64,000 nt of DNA, taken from positions 361,320 through 425,319 of the forward strand of contig CAUYUJ010009347.1 in NCBI GenBank assembly GCA_963575745.1, given 5' to 3'. The stretch's first letter is position 1. The number at the start of each line of letters is the position of its first letter. This document shows positions 10,596 through 21,099 of the stretch, piece after piece. Under the pieces are notes generated by a model that made no database searches, was not told where the DNA came from, and saw nothing but the letters and a program-made list of their open reading frames with translations. The position numbers were made by a program, and so were the translations under genes. Source of the DNA: Prorocentrum cordatum. Taxonomy: Eukaryota > Sar > Dinophyceae > Prorocentrales > Prorocentraceae.

Positions 10596-10869
10596 TATCG
10601 ACTGTTGGAACGAATCCTTATAACAAAATTGAGCGTTTGTGGATTCCACAGAAAACAATATAACATAATCCTTATGGACGACGGGGCGCCGCTGGAATCT
10701 ACGAGTCCTCCCGAGTCCGCCCGCGTCACCCTAATTCCTCCCATCTGCGTCCAAGAGGCTCCAGTTCAATTGGCCGTCCGAAAACCAAGTGGACCGATTC
10801 AATAGACCATCTGCGGTGCGCGCTGCGATGCGCACGTGCGGTGTAGCGCCAACCCGCGCGACAAGGAGT

Positions 10870-10965
10870 AAAGAGGAGGACGAGGACGAGGAGGAGGAGG
10901 AGGAAACGGAAGAGGAGGAGGAGGTGGTGGAGGTGGAGGAGGTGGAGGAGGAGGGAGGGAGGAGG
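10870..10965. repeat. (GAG)n tract
   Basis: GAG/GGA triplets between the two minisatellite arms. Confidence 0.9.
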
Positions 10966-11044
10966 GAAGAACGTCGCATTCGATTATCCGCACTTTCCTG
11001 GCGTGGCGAGTAGTTGTCCGCAGCAGATCCTCACGTACATGCTC

Positions 11045-11345
11045 CTTCTATATGTCCTGCATTGTGGTGTACACCAGCGCTGTGTTGCACGCGGATGCTG
11101 TGGTGTGGACATGCGCTGTGGCGTGCACAGGCATTGCGGTGCACGCAAGTATTGTGGTGTATACAGGCGCTGTGTTGCACATGGTAGCTGCGGTGTACAC
11201 ATGTACACCGGCGCTGCAGTGTACGCAAGCACTGTGGTGTACACAGGCGCTGCGTTGCACACGGTTGTTGCGGTGTGCGCAGGCGCTGTGGTATACACGC
11301 GCGCTGTGGTGCACGCGAGCGTTGTGGTGTACACAGGGGCAGGTG
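11045..11345 (-). repeat. 18-bp minisatellite, inverted arm
   Basis: Units such as GTGGTGTACACAGGCGCT are the reverse complement of the array at 10305-10595. Confidence 0.85.
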
Positions 11346-11619
11346 GGCATATCGCCAGTTTCATGCTGCTCGCGTCGTCGTCGTCGTCATCGTCGTCGTC
11401 GTCGTCGCTCGTCGCTCGTCGCTCGTCGCTCGTCGCGTCGCGCGCGCGGGCGCGGCTGCGGTACCGAAGCCACCACACGGCGGGGGGGGGCGTTACGTCA
11501 TACCCCCCCTTCGCCCTCCCCCCCCTACGCCCGTCATCACCGAACATAAATGAACGCGCTCAAGGGAACGACGACAACGGCGGCGACGACGACGACATCG
11601 TTGACGTGGGTCAGAGTCC

Positions 11620-11777
11620 TCATGGATGCTTCTTTGGGTCTCTTCGAAGCGCTCCCCGAGGCCTCTGGGGAAAGTTTAGGGACCTCTTGGGAGCCTCGTT
11701 GGGGCCTCTGGGGAGCCTCTTGGGGGCCTCTCGGGGCTTCTTGGGGGCTCTCTTGGGGCCCCTTGGGGGCCTCTTGG
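11620..11777 (+). repeat. CTTGGGGCC family segment
   Basis: Same degenerate unit as 7030-7790. 11803-12050 holds no gene. Confidence 0.7.
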
Positions 11778-11802
11778 TTGGGCGGCCGCTTGATAGAGTG
11801 AT
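11778..11802. repeat. flanking 25-bp direct repeat, right copy
   Basis: This is the right partner of 9812-9836, with one mismatch (C to G after CGCTT). Confidence 0.6.
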
Positions 11803-12059
11803 GTATTCATGCTTGCACGCATTTCGTTGGTATGCGCTGTTTGTGAGCTTTTATCTGCGGGGGGCTGCGCTGCCTGCCGCCCAAGCCCCTTGCCAATGTT
11901 CTCGTGGTGTGCTTGAGCTATAGTGGAAGCCCATGCCAAGAAACGCTCTGCTTCCCTCGAGGGTGCCCTTGTTTTCTTGTGTTCCCATGGTTTTGCTATG
12001 GAGAGCGTTGCGTTCCCACACCAAAAATCAATGGACGTCCTGGGATCTCAGGGTTAGGC

Positions 12060-12390
12060 TTCTTGTGATTCTTGTTGAAGGTTTCTTGTGGTCGAGTTTC
12101 TAGTGTACTTGAGCCAGTTTGGGGCCATGTCTGGACCTTGTTGAGACAATCGTGGCATCTCTTGGGGCATGTTAAGGCGATCCGATGGACACCTTGTCGC
12201 CCTTGGGGGGTTATCTGTCACGGGGCCTGGTCTGAAGGGCGTCTTTGCGCAATTTTGGGGGCCCAGGGGGGCACCACCTTGGGCAATCTGGGAGCCATGC
12301 TGAGGCCTGTGAGGTTTGTTTTGGGGGCACTCCTCCGAGGGACTCTTGAGGGCCTCTTGGCGATCTCGGGGCCATCTGGGCACACATAAG
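12060..12390 (+). repeat. CTTGGGGCC family segment
   Basis: Sparser, more diverged units of the family, abutting the reverse-transcriptase fragment on the other strand. Confidence 0.6.
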
Positions 12391-12399
12391 TTCCTGTGG

Positions 12400-12890
12400 C
12401 TGTTCTTTTTCCACCCTCCGAGACCGATTACACTGAATATGCTGTGGTGTTTCCCCACGTCATAAGTTTGAAGACGCCGTGGTTGCCTGCACACATCCAC
12501 ACGCATCCAAGCCAACCTGGCAGAATAATTTAGCGCTTTTGTCTGGGTCAAGAGTTGCCCTGAAGATCTCACCTCGACACGCTTGACCATATCACGTGAC
12601 ACCGAAAGCGAAACATCACCAACCGACCCAGCCATTTCAGCAACAATGCTGTGATCTACAACACTGTCAGTGGATCTGCGACGACGCCTGGTACCCCTCA
12701 TCTCCGAGCAGTTGTGGGCATCCGGTCTAGCAAAAGTGAGCGACTGTCTGATTTTACCCCAGATCCTGCAACACACATTGAGAAGGGCAATGAGACGCGT
12801 GCCGCCTTCTGGCTTGGCACGCCGCACCATTTCGTTGACCATCCTCCTCTCAGGCCACCCTTCTGACCTCAGGCCAACCAATTTGAGCAA
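12400..12890 (-). pseudogene. eroded LINE-like reverse transcriptase fragment
   Basis: Read on the minus strand, the first 60 residues contain AKPEGGTRLIALLNVCCRIW. This matches the region just before and at motif 1 of non-LTR reverse transcriptases, where K-P-x-G-x-x-R-P-I-x-L-L and a following Y-R-x-W are conserved; here the Pro of R-P-I is Leu and the Tyr of Y-R is Cys. About 70 residues on, SVSRDMVKRVEV stands where the first catalytic Asp block is expected, and a KALNYSARLAW stretch follows. No Y-x-D-D motif is present, and the frame then enters the CTTGGG repeat. It is a 5'-part remnant without a start codon I would trust. A weak match to a decayed gene is the main alternative. Confidence 0.45.
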
Positions 12891-13004
12891 TAGTTTGAAA
12901 TGCCTGATCTGGCAAGTGCGGTAACGCTCTGGGGTGCATTCCCACTAAGGACCTGCAGCAGTGCGAGCAGGGTACGTGTGCACTACATCCCGCACCTCGT
13001 GAGC

Positions 13005-13330
13005 CGTGAACTGTCTTGGGGTCCTTCAGGCTTGTCCTGGAACTTTCCTGGAGGATTCTGGGTCTGTCTTGGGGCTATCTTGGAGGCTGGGCCGTCTGGC
13101 CTCTTGTGGCTCTTCTAGAAGGCCTTTTGGAACCCTTTGCGGCCGTATCGGGGGGGTCCTTCGGGCCGTCTTGAGGTCTTATCGGGTCGTCTTGGGGTCT
13201 TCTCGAGCCGTCTCGAAGGCCTCTTGGGGCCATCTTGGCCTCTTTTGGGGCTAACGTCGCCATCTTGGAGGCGTCGTGGGATCGTCCTGGAGTCCGTCTG
13301 TTGGACCACCTTGGGCATCTTGAAGACAAT
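13005..13330 (+). repeat. CTTGGGGCC family segment
   Basis: TCTTGGGGCYATCTTGG-type units. 12891-13004 shows nothing. Confidence 0.7.
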
Positions 13331-13514
13331 TCTCTTGATTCACGGTTCGTTCGGGGCCGGCGGGGTCGGCCGAAGACCATCGGGAACCTATCGGAAGAGC
13401 CAAACAGTTTACCCGACAATTCGGCACGCCAGGCATTTGTTTGCAAGCAGAAGGAAGCGGCGGATCGAGAGGCTCTCGGCCCATCCCGCCACCGTGCCTA
13501 GAGACCTTGTGGAC

Positions 13515-13775
13515 CGGCCTCTTGGGGTCTTTAGGAAGGCCTCTTGGGGGCCTTCAAGCCCCTTGGCGGCCTCTTGGGGGCTTCTTGGAGATCTCTTGTG
13601 GCGGTGGCCATCTTGGGGGGGAAGGGCCGGGTATGTCCGTTCGTCCCTTCTTTCTTACGGCCGTCTTGGCGACTTCGGGGGCCCTTTGTCGGCCTCGGAG
13701 GCCGTATTGGGGTGAGAGATGGGGGGCTTCTTGGGCGGTCTTGGTTTCTCTTAAGACCGAAAAGCCGAGCGTGCC
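13515..13775 (+). repeat. CTTGGGGCC family segment with tail motif
   Basis: The units end in AAGACCGAAAAGCCGAGCG. A separate 26-bp direct duplication of GGCTGCGAGGGCCTCCAAGA lies at about 13830-13882. Confidence 0.7.
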
Positions 13776-13899
13776 AATATAGCACGCAGTATAGCTTTTT
13801 GATGCCATTTGTTTTTTCTTTTGTTCGGCTGGCTGCGAGGGCCTCCAAGACGACCCTGGCTGCGAGGGCCTCCAAGACGACCCAAGAGGTTTCCAAGAA

Positions 13900-14150
13900 G
13901 ACTCCAGGACGGGTTCTGATATCATCTTGAGCCATGCTGGAGGGTTTGATTCTCAACTGGACTCCCAAGCCCTGTGGACAAGTCACGCGACGCACCCTGG
14001 CAGCAACAAGTGCCCAGCCATTCCGGGGTCTGTGCCAATGAACAACATTCAAGACAGAGAGTTTGCAGGGACTTGGGGACACTCCACTCAGTGCTTCGCG
14101 GCACGGTGGCGGATTGAATTGCTGTTCCACCATTCTTATCCGTTCTTCTT
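13900..14150. other. no gene seen
   Basis: It contains GCGGCACGGTGGCGGATT (14098-14115), which also occurs directly before the TLC exon near 9208-9225. Confidence 0.4.
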
Positions 14151-14450
14151 CCGTTCTTCTTTCACTCTGTCCTTCACCTTCCTTCTCTCTTCTTTCCTTC
14201 CCTCTAACTTCCCCGTTCCCTTTCCCTCCCTTCTACCTCCGTCCCTCCATCCTTTCCTCCTCCTCCGTCCCTCCCTTCCCCATCCCTCCTCCCCCCTCCC
14301 CCCTCCCCCCTCAGTTCTTCCCCCATCAATCCTCCCTCCTCCCTCTCCCTCTCGCTTCCCCCTGTTCGCTTCGCGACTCCCTGTTTTTTTCAACCCCGCC
14401 TCCACCCTCCTCCCTTCTCCCCTCCCTCCTCTTCCTCCCGAGACGGCGGC
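14150..14450. repeat. pyrimidine-rich (CCTCC) tract
   Basis: About 300 bases of almost pure C/T. No gene. Confidence 0.8.
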
Positions 14451-15187
14451 CATGCTGGCTTAGATTTGGGGAGGTTCCCAGCGTTTCGGTGCCGTTCCGA
14501 TTCTCAACAGAGCGGTTGTCGCTTCGGCGACTTTTTGACGCTCTGCTTGCAAGCGCGTTGTCCTGACCACCCGTGGAATAGTATCACGCTGCCGAGGGGC
14601 GCGCGATAAGAGGAGCATCATCAATGCATGTTTGAGCCGTCTGCGGGTCGGTCGCTTCCCCCTCCGCCCCTCCCCCTCGTCAATGGCATCCTCGTCGTCG
14701 TCCTGGTCCTCGTCGTTGTCGTCGTCCTCCTGCTCTTCCTGGTCGTTATTATTGAGTTCCTCTTCCCCCCCCGTCGTCCTCCTCACCGCCCTTCCTCCAT
14801 TCCTCGTCTGGCCCATGGCCCCCTTGCGCTGCAAATGAAGTTCAAGGATCAAGGCCCGATTCGACAGATGGGATGACGGATCGGAACATTTTGCGCGCAA
14901 TTTGAAGGGATGGGATGGAGCGATAGGGCGTCAGGTGTTGCGCGCACATGCCCTCCTCCCCTCTCCCGTTCCCCCTCCTCCCCTTCCTCACATTCCCAAT
15001 CCTTCCTCCGCTCCCCTCAACCTCCTGCCCTTCTGTTCATTTTGCATGTTGTTGCTGCCGGCGTGTTTACTGTCGAAGTCGAGGGCGTACCTACCATTGC
15101 GCACATACTCATGCTTACGTGTTTTCACTGCGGTTTCTCTTCTATGAATCTCTCTCCCTCTCTCGGATGTCCCCCTTTCTCTATGTA
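14451..15187. other. no gene seen; degenerate (TCG/TCC)n at 14660-14770
   Basis: The triplet tract gives long Ser or Asp frames that are artefacts. The remainder is mixed sequence without a recognisable frame. Confidence 0.4.
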
Positions 15188-15300
15188 TAGTTGTGTTTCT
15201 CTCTCTGTCTCTCTCTCTCTCTTGTTTGTTTTTGTCTCTCTCTCTCTCTCGCTCTTTTTCTCTCCGTCTCTCTCTTTCTCTCTCTCTCTCTCCGTGTTCT
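15188..15300. repeat. (CT)n microsatellite
   Basis: TCTC tract with TTG/TTT interruptions. A second shorter one lies at 15460-15510. Confidence 0.85.
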
Positions 15301-15727
15301 GTTCTGCTTATTCGATGTTCTCATTCACTCACTCACACACACATCTAGGTATCGTGCCCGCCCTCCCTCTCGCCCTAATCATCTCCTCCGCGAGGTGTGC
15401 AACCCCTTGCAAGGGCACATCTGTTGAGCTGGTATGACTACATCTGTTCTGGCTGAGCCGCTCTCTCACTCTCTCTCTTTCTCGGTCTCTTCATCTCTCT
15501 CTCTTTTTCTCCAAATCCCACCCATAACAGCCATCTCAAAGCGCTAAGTATGGCCAAGAACCGCTCGAACGAAACAGCACAGTCTTCGAACGCTGAGATG
15601 TTGGTGCTGTCATGTACATGCTTCCCCCCGCCAAGAGTAGCACCTTTCTGCTGTCCTCTCCCTCTCCCTTCTCCTCTCCCTCTTCATCCACTCCCCAAGC
15701 CCCGGAAGCACAGGGGGCCCGCGGTAC

Positions 15728-15905
15728 GGTCGGACCGAAGTATCAGATCGAGGTTGGCTCGGGGAGAGGACCCTCATGTTTTTCGTGTTTGTTGGACGTT
15801 CTCGTGCATGCTGGGGGAGGGTACCCTCGAATGTTTTTTGTGCTTTGGCCAGCGGAGGATCTCATGTTCTTGAAGGATGTTTTTTTGTCCTAGGTCCGAC
15901 CGTAC
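15728..15905 (+). repeat. dispersed ~180-bp repeat, copy 1
   Basis: It shares with 24174-24355, in the same order, TCGGNCCGARGYATCAG, a TCGAGGTYGGCTCG block, GTTTTTCGTGTTTGTTG, TTCTTGAAGG and CCTAGGTCCGAC. The middle of the two copies is diverged. Confidence 0.7.
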
Positions 15906-16339
15906 TGTTTGTTCGTGTCGTGGCGACTCGGCGGCGACCAAGGCGTGGGCGTTCAAGGTTGAACACCGCCAGTGGCCCAGCGTCGGCCGACATCAAAAGC
16001 TCCGGCCTCAGGGGAAAGCCGCATGAGCGTTCCACGAGGTGTCAAAAACCAGCTGCACGAACCCCGACGTAGTTGTTCTGGGGTCTTCGGGGGCAAGTTC
16101 TGGACCCCGCGGCCTACGAGCAGCAGCCCACGGCCTCATTTAAGTCCCTTCGAGAGAAGCGGTTAACTGCTCTGGGTGCCCATTTTGAGCAGTTCGACTC
16201 CGAGAGTCTGGCACAGAGTGGGAGCCATGGCCACGAACCTCGGACTTGGGAATCCCGGGTTCTCGTTTCCGTCCCCACGCAAGGTAAGTCTCGAGACGGC
16301 AGCCCCCCTCATTCCTTCTTGCTCCTATCCTTCCCCCTG

Positions 16340-16425
16340 CCTCGTCGTCTCCTCCTCCTCCTCGTCCCCCTTCTCCTCCTCTTCCTGGTCCTCCTCGTCC
16401 TCTTCATCCTCCTCGGCTTTCTGAG
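16340..16425. repeat. (TCC)n tract
   Basis: TCC/TCG triplets. 15906-16339 and 16426-17900 contain no recognisable gene; 16600-16750 is enriched in GTGTGCGTG and CTATCC(T/C)CTTCC blocks. Confidence 0.7.
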
Positions 16426-17907
16426 GTTGCCACTCGTGCTCGTTCCTTCACCCCATCTTGCCTTGGCGTCTGAGCGTGTTGGGCCAGGAGCGGATGAGAG
16501 AGTCGGTGCGCCCCACCCGCGGCGCAGGCGAGGACGGTGCCCGGCTCCTGGCAGTCCGCAGCGGTGCCGCAGGGGCCGCGGGGCAGTGGCGTTGGCGTGT
16601 TGGTGCGTGTGCGCCGCGCGTGCGTGTGCGTGTGCTATCCCCTTCCCCGCTTGTGCGTTGCAGAATCCTGCTGCATGTGCGTGCGCGTGCGTGTGCTATC
16701 CTCTTCCTCGCTTCATCGCCACGTGTGCGCGTGCTATCCTCTTCCTCTGACCAAGCGAGATGCCGCGCTCCGTCCTGCTGACGAGCGAGGTGTGCGAAGG
16801 TCTGTCGCTGTCGGCTTGAGCTGACGCACCCCGGCGCTCGGGGACCGGCCGATGCTTCGTCGCCGCGGGTCGGGGCTCAAGAGACGGGGGTCCATGCAAA
16901 CAGGGGTCAGTCAGAGCGCCGGATTTTGCAGGATCCTGCAGGGCCAGGGTCGCACTCACTGACCCGGCCTTGGGTTCAGGATCAGGGAGGATCATGCAGG
17001 GTCTTGCAGGACAGTGCAACGCCCGACTGGCCTGGGTTTGGATTGACCCGGGTCAGTCGATCTCCGAGCGGAGGAGGAAGAAGCGTGTGTCGGCGCGTGG
17101 CCAATGCGTTGTCATTTCGGCGGGTCCACCACGCTGTGATCTCCTCACGTCAGCTGTTCTGGTCCCGCCATGGGGCTGCGTTGTCGCGCACTACATGCAA
17201 GACTGTGCACGCGCACGTGCCGGTTTGTGAGTGTGTGTGTGTGTTTGTGTGTGCGCGTTGGTTCGACACAGCGTCGATGTTGTCTCCTTGATGGTTCTTG
17301 ATATCTAGTGGCCAGAGGACCATGCCGCCACCATGCCTGGGATGTACGCCAGCGGCTTCATGTATGCTTGTTGGGGTCCCCTTTGGATGCTTCTCGGGGG
17401 CCTCATATGGAGGCAGGCTGGAGGCCTCCTTTTAGCACCTACGGAGCCGTTTATAAACCTCTGTTAGATTTCTTGGGTGCTTCTTCGGGACATCGAGGGC
17501 GCCTGCTAAAAGTCTCGGTAGTTCTCTTTGCGCGGGAGGCTCGACTCCTGAGACTCTATGAGCTCCATTAGCGCCAAAGCACGGGAGCGGAAAATGGGAG
17601 TGCACATGCATGCGGAATAAAGGTGGCCGCGCCAAGAGCTGGAGCGGAACTCGCAGAAACAATGCGGGCAGCGTTATGGCGACAGCGACGTTTCGCAGCG
17701 CCGCGCGCGACGTGCGCCGCGTCGATTCCCTGCCACGCGTGTTGCGTCGTAGACGGCAAAGAGTCCCTTCGTTTCATTTCGTTGCCCTATCACTGCTTTG
17801 TTCTTGTTTGATGTCGTCCTTCGGTTTGTTTTTTTACGAGCACTGAGGTCCGGTTCCGGATCTGCAACAGCTTGAGTAGTATTCTCAGTAAAAACATAAA
17901 TTGTCTG

Positions 17908-17933
17908 ACGCCGCATCCTAATGCGGCGTTTTT
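17908..17933 (+). terminator. hairpin plus T-run (intrinsic-terminator-like)
   Basis: ACGCCGCAT, a CCTA loop and ATGCGGCGT form a perfect 9-bp stem followed by five T. This is the geometry of a bacterial intrinsic terminator. In nuclear dinoflagellate DNA it is more likely a chance structure, an RNA 3' end or a trace of transferred DNA. Nothing recognisable lies directly upstream. Confidence 0.35.
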
Positions 17934-18224
17934 CTCTCAACATTCTAAGTGGGGTTCTTGTTTTCTCTGGACACCGCGCGCAATCCTCACCTCCTCACCC
18001 CGCCCCCTCTCCTCCTCATCTCTCTTCACATACGCCATCATCATCGCACCGCCATCACCTCTTCTATCACAATCCCATCATGACCACATATTATCATCAT
18101 CACACTCTCACATCCACACGCACTCCGCACTCGCTGATTCATATCAAAGAAGTCTAGAGCGGGAACCTCGTCAAACACTGAATAGCGAGGAAGTCTCGAG
18201 CGGGAGCGCCCTCCCTATGGCAGG

Positions 18225-18385
18225 AAGAGTCCGTATCGGGCGGGTTCGGCGGCGCGCGGGTTCACTTGCAGCGGTTCGGTTTCGCGGCGGTCCGGTTTCG
18301 GTCGGTTCGGTTTGGCGAGTCTGGGTCGGGTCGGCCAGTTCGGGTCGGTGGCCGAGCGGCGGTCTGGTTTTGGGCGGTCCGGTTC
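18225..18385. repeat. CGGTTCGG-rich degenerate repeat
   Basis: Variants of GGTTCGGTTTSG and GGTCCGGTT every 10-20 bases. Confidence 0.5.
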
Positions 18386-18486
18386 GGGCGCCCCCGCGCA
18401 GGCCCAGATTTCCACTTCGACTTCGGTTGCCGATTCCAGTTCCGATTCGATGTTTCCGAGTCTTTATCGGTGTAGTTTCCGATCCG

Positions 18487-18930
18487 ATGGCCAGCAACAC
18501 GTTTTCGGATCAATTCGACGCAAATCATGTCTCGCAGCTCAAGTCAGTTTTGGAGGGGGTCAAATCTAAGAGGGGCGATGCCTTTCCACCCAGTATCCTT
18601 TGCATGGCGTGCCGAGCTGACGGCGGCCAACAAGGCACGTGAATTTGACACCGCCAGAGCACGTGCACAAGAGACCGAGGAACACATCGATGGACACCAG
18701 AAGGCACTCGAAGGGGAACGGCGCCTCACCAAGAGGCTCGAGAAGGAACGCGCGGAGGCCGTCGCCCCCACCAGAGCACAACCAGCACAGCTGCCCACGC
18801 CGGAGGGGTTCAATGGTTTTTTCCCGATTGGGACGGGAAGCTCATTGCGGTGGCCAAGAGAGAGGGAGCATCGACATCGGGAAGCATCAGTTGCGGTCGG
18901 CCTTTCGTGCGAAGCTGCAACAGGTCGAGG
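18487..18930 (+). CDS. possible coiled-coil coding segment (broken)
   Basis: An ATG at 18487 opens MASNTFSDQFDANHVSQLKS, protein-like but soon interrupted. A second frame (about 18605-18830) reads AELTAANKAREFDTARARAQ and then a Glu/Lys/Arg/Ala-rich stretch through EGERRLTKRLEKERAEAV, typical of a coiled coil, and ends near TPEGFNGFF. Switching frames again at about 18825 gives WDGKLIAVAKREGASTSG. Three good pieces in three frames suggest a decayed gene or repeat-element protein rather than a functional one. I recognise no family. It runs straight into a (CGTGCG)n tract. Confidence 0.35.
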
Positions 18931-18947
18931 AGTTGCCTGCCCCTGCT

Positions 18948-19052
18948 GCGCGTGCGCGTGCGCGTGCGCGTGCGCGTGCGCGTGCGCGTGCGCGTGCGCG
19001 TGCGCGTGCGCGTGCGCGTGCGCGTGCGCGTGCGCGTGCGCGTGCGCGTGCG
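18948..19052. repeat. (GCGTGC)n satellite
   Basis: About 17 near-perfect hexamers followed by (TG)n at 19076-19098. The alternating purine-pyrimidine sequence favours Z-DNA. Confidence 0.95.
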
Positions 19053-19099
19053 TGCGTTCCTGCATGCGTGCGCGCGTGTGTGTGTGTGTGTGTGTGTTT

Positions 19100-20290
19100 G
19101 TGTATATGCGTGTGATATGCTCGTGGGCTTTTTGTGGCCTGGCTGGCCGTGCCTCTCACTCCACTGAGTGGGGTCGCACGGGTTCCGAGGAGGAAAAAGT
19201 ACCGATTCCAGAGATCCGACGCTCCCCCAAAAATGGAGCGGGCGGTTTTTGGCCGTGTTCGGGACCGTCAATAACCTGTTTTGGGGAAGTGGTCCAGGCC
19301 TCCGGGACCGACGCATCGGAAAAATTGGAGCAGCCGGGTGTTCGGGGATGTCGTTGCCCGTCCTTCGTCGCTACGGCTGTGTCCGCCTCGAATCCTTGGC
19401 AGAGAGCGCCCCAGGAGAGGTTTTGGGAGGAACGGTATGGGTACACGTTCGTCTCCCCTCGGGCGAGGTGCATGCGGTGAGTTCTCTCTTGTTAGGTCGC
19501 TCTGCATTTCTCCTGTGCTCATGGCGTCCCTCTCGATGTTCAATGCTGCGTTGTCATGGCGATTCATGCGCAAGTCAGCCTGTCAGGGGTGTATCCACGG
19601 AGCTTTGTATGGAAGTCGCAAGTGGCCCAAGTTTTGTCTTTTGGAGGATGAAGGGGGAGGGGTCTGGGACAGGACGAGGACGGGTGGAGGGGATGGATTT
19701 CGAAGGAGGCAGCGATGTGTTTACATGAGCGCCCCAAGTGCAGGTGACATGTTCCGCTGAGCGGCCGAGCTACCCGCTGGTGTCGGTCACCTCACCTGCG
19801 CAGGCTTGCCCGCTGGGCGGGTCTAACAGTGGACGCCCTCATCCTTCATCTTCCTGTTGCTCCCGCTGCTGGTCCAGTTCTCTCTCTGTGTTTTCACCTT
19901 TCCCCTCGTTGGCCACACGTGAATCCGACCCCCCGCCCCCACGATTCCAAAGGGGGAGTTGGGGTGGGGTTCACATGTGGCCGCCTATCCTGAGAATTCC
20001 AAACGCACGAAGAGACAAGTCTTGGCCAGTCCAGGCTAGTCCAGGCCCAGGATAGGTTCGGCAAACATCGGTGTCGGTGCACTATTGCGTTCTCTATGAA
20101 GGTCCCCACGAGCGAGACCTGAGAGTGCATTCCGGTTCTCTCCCTCTCCGCCCCCTTCCGCTTCTTCCCGCTTCTAATAGCAGACGATCGCATACTTGCC
20201 TGGGTACCGGAGGCACGGGGCCACATTTCCCCCCGAGTCTTAGATTGGCACGGCCTTTTGGCCGATCGGGGGTATCTTAGCGTAGCGCGG
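19100..20290. other. no recognisable gene
   Basis: Several frames are open but none carries a motif I know. An inverted pair CCTATCCTG / CAGGATAGG (19983-19991 and 20048-20056) could form a long-loop hairpin. Confidence 0.35.
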
Positions 20291-20295
20291 TTGAC

Positions 20296-20325
20296 CCACA
20301 CGCGCACACACACACACACACACCC
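20296..20325. repeat. (CA)n microsatellite
   Basis: CACACA run. A (CT)n stretch lies at 20507-20527 and another at 20565-20592. 20600-21100 shows no gene. Confidence 0.85.
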
Positions 20326-21099
20326 TCACCTTTCGCCTCCCCCCACACGTTTCGCACCTGTGTTTTCTTCAGCAGCTTGGAATGGCAAGCTTCTGACCCC
20401 GTGCGTGGGTACACCTGTATGCACTATGCATGTGTATATCTGTATGCAATCCAGAAACACGAAGTGACACTGTGTGTGTGTGTCAATGCATATGTCAGTC
20501 GGCTTGTCTCTCTCTCTCTCTCTCACACTATTTTTTGTTTGGTTTCTTTTCGTTGTTGTTGTTTTCTCTTTCTCTCTCTCTCTTTCTCTTTGCCGCCGCA
20601 ATCCGACCTCCAAGACGAGGCTTGTTTATGACTTTCGTCTCAGGGGCCCGAAGTCCCAAACGTAGTTCCTCTCAGCAAAGGCGTTTCGGAATTCGAGTTT
20701 TACGCATACATGATGTTCTAGCCGTCGGGAGTGTTGGTATGACACTTCAGCGACTCCATAAGGACAGTCTCTGTCGATTACGGCGTCAGTGAACACTGAG
20801 TGTGTGACGAGGTGAAAAATTGCGATTGGATGGGTGTCTGCTTACGAGCGTGTCTAGAGTCTGGAGTGCAGGGGATGCTGGTCTGGGCCTCATTGTGAAA
20901 TTCGGGAAACATGAAGATTCAGGTTTGCGATGTTGGGGGCGCGGTTCCCACTATGATGTCTCTTCGAAAGTCAGCGCATATGTAACGCTTTTGGTTTGCA
21001 CGAGCGATTGTGTTGGTCTGTTCAAGCGCCAATGTGCTAGTGCTGGCAATGCTCGTGGCAATGCAGTCCCCACTTTGCGCGCCTGCCTTGTTGCTCTGG

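Larger units (their letters stand above)
9900..11537. mobile_element. composite inverted-repeat (foldback-like) unit
   Basis: The outer ends are inverted copies: ATGACGGGCGT at 9900-9910 pairs with 11527-11537, and TATGACGTAACGC at 9933-9945 pairs with 11490-11502. Inside, CAGCATGAAGGTGGCGAT at 10287-10304 pairs with 11351-11368 (two mismatches) and is followed on each arm by the 18-bp minisatellite in opposite orientation. A (GTC)n block with GCGCGCGGRCGCGGCTG lies in each arm but in direct orientation (10030-10160, 11370-11460), so the structure is rearranged. The centre (10600-11040) holds no gene. No target-site duplication was identified. It could be a foldback transposon or a local inverted duplication. 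Confidence 0.55.

Noticed and set aside
10305-11550. His/Val/Cys repeat proteins in the minisatellite arms
   Set aside because: The 18-bp period keeps frames open; units of unequal length and the inverted second arm show it is not coding.
12110-12130. CTTGAGCCA resembling the reverse complement of the leader end
   Set aside because: Match ends after nine bases and lies inside a CTTGGG repeat.
13926-13943. Possible second spliced-leader relict on the minus strand (GGCTCAAG with partial upstream match)
   Set aside because: Only eight bases match well and the CCGTAGCC half is missing; no ORF follows.
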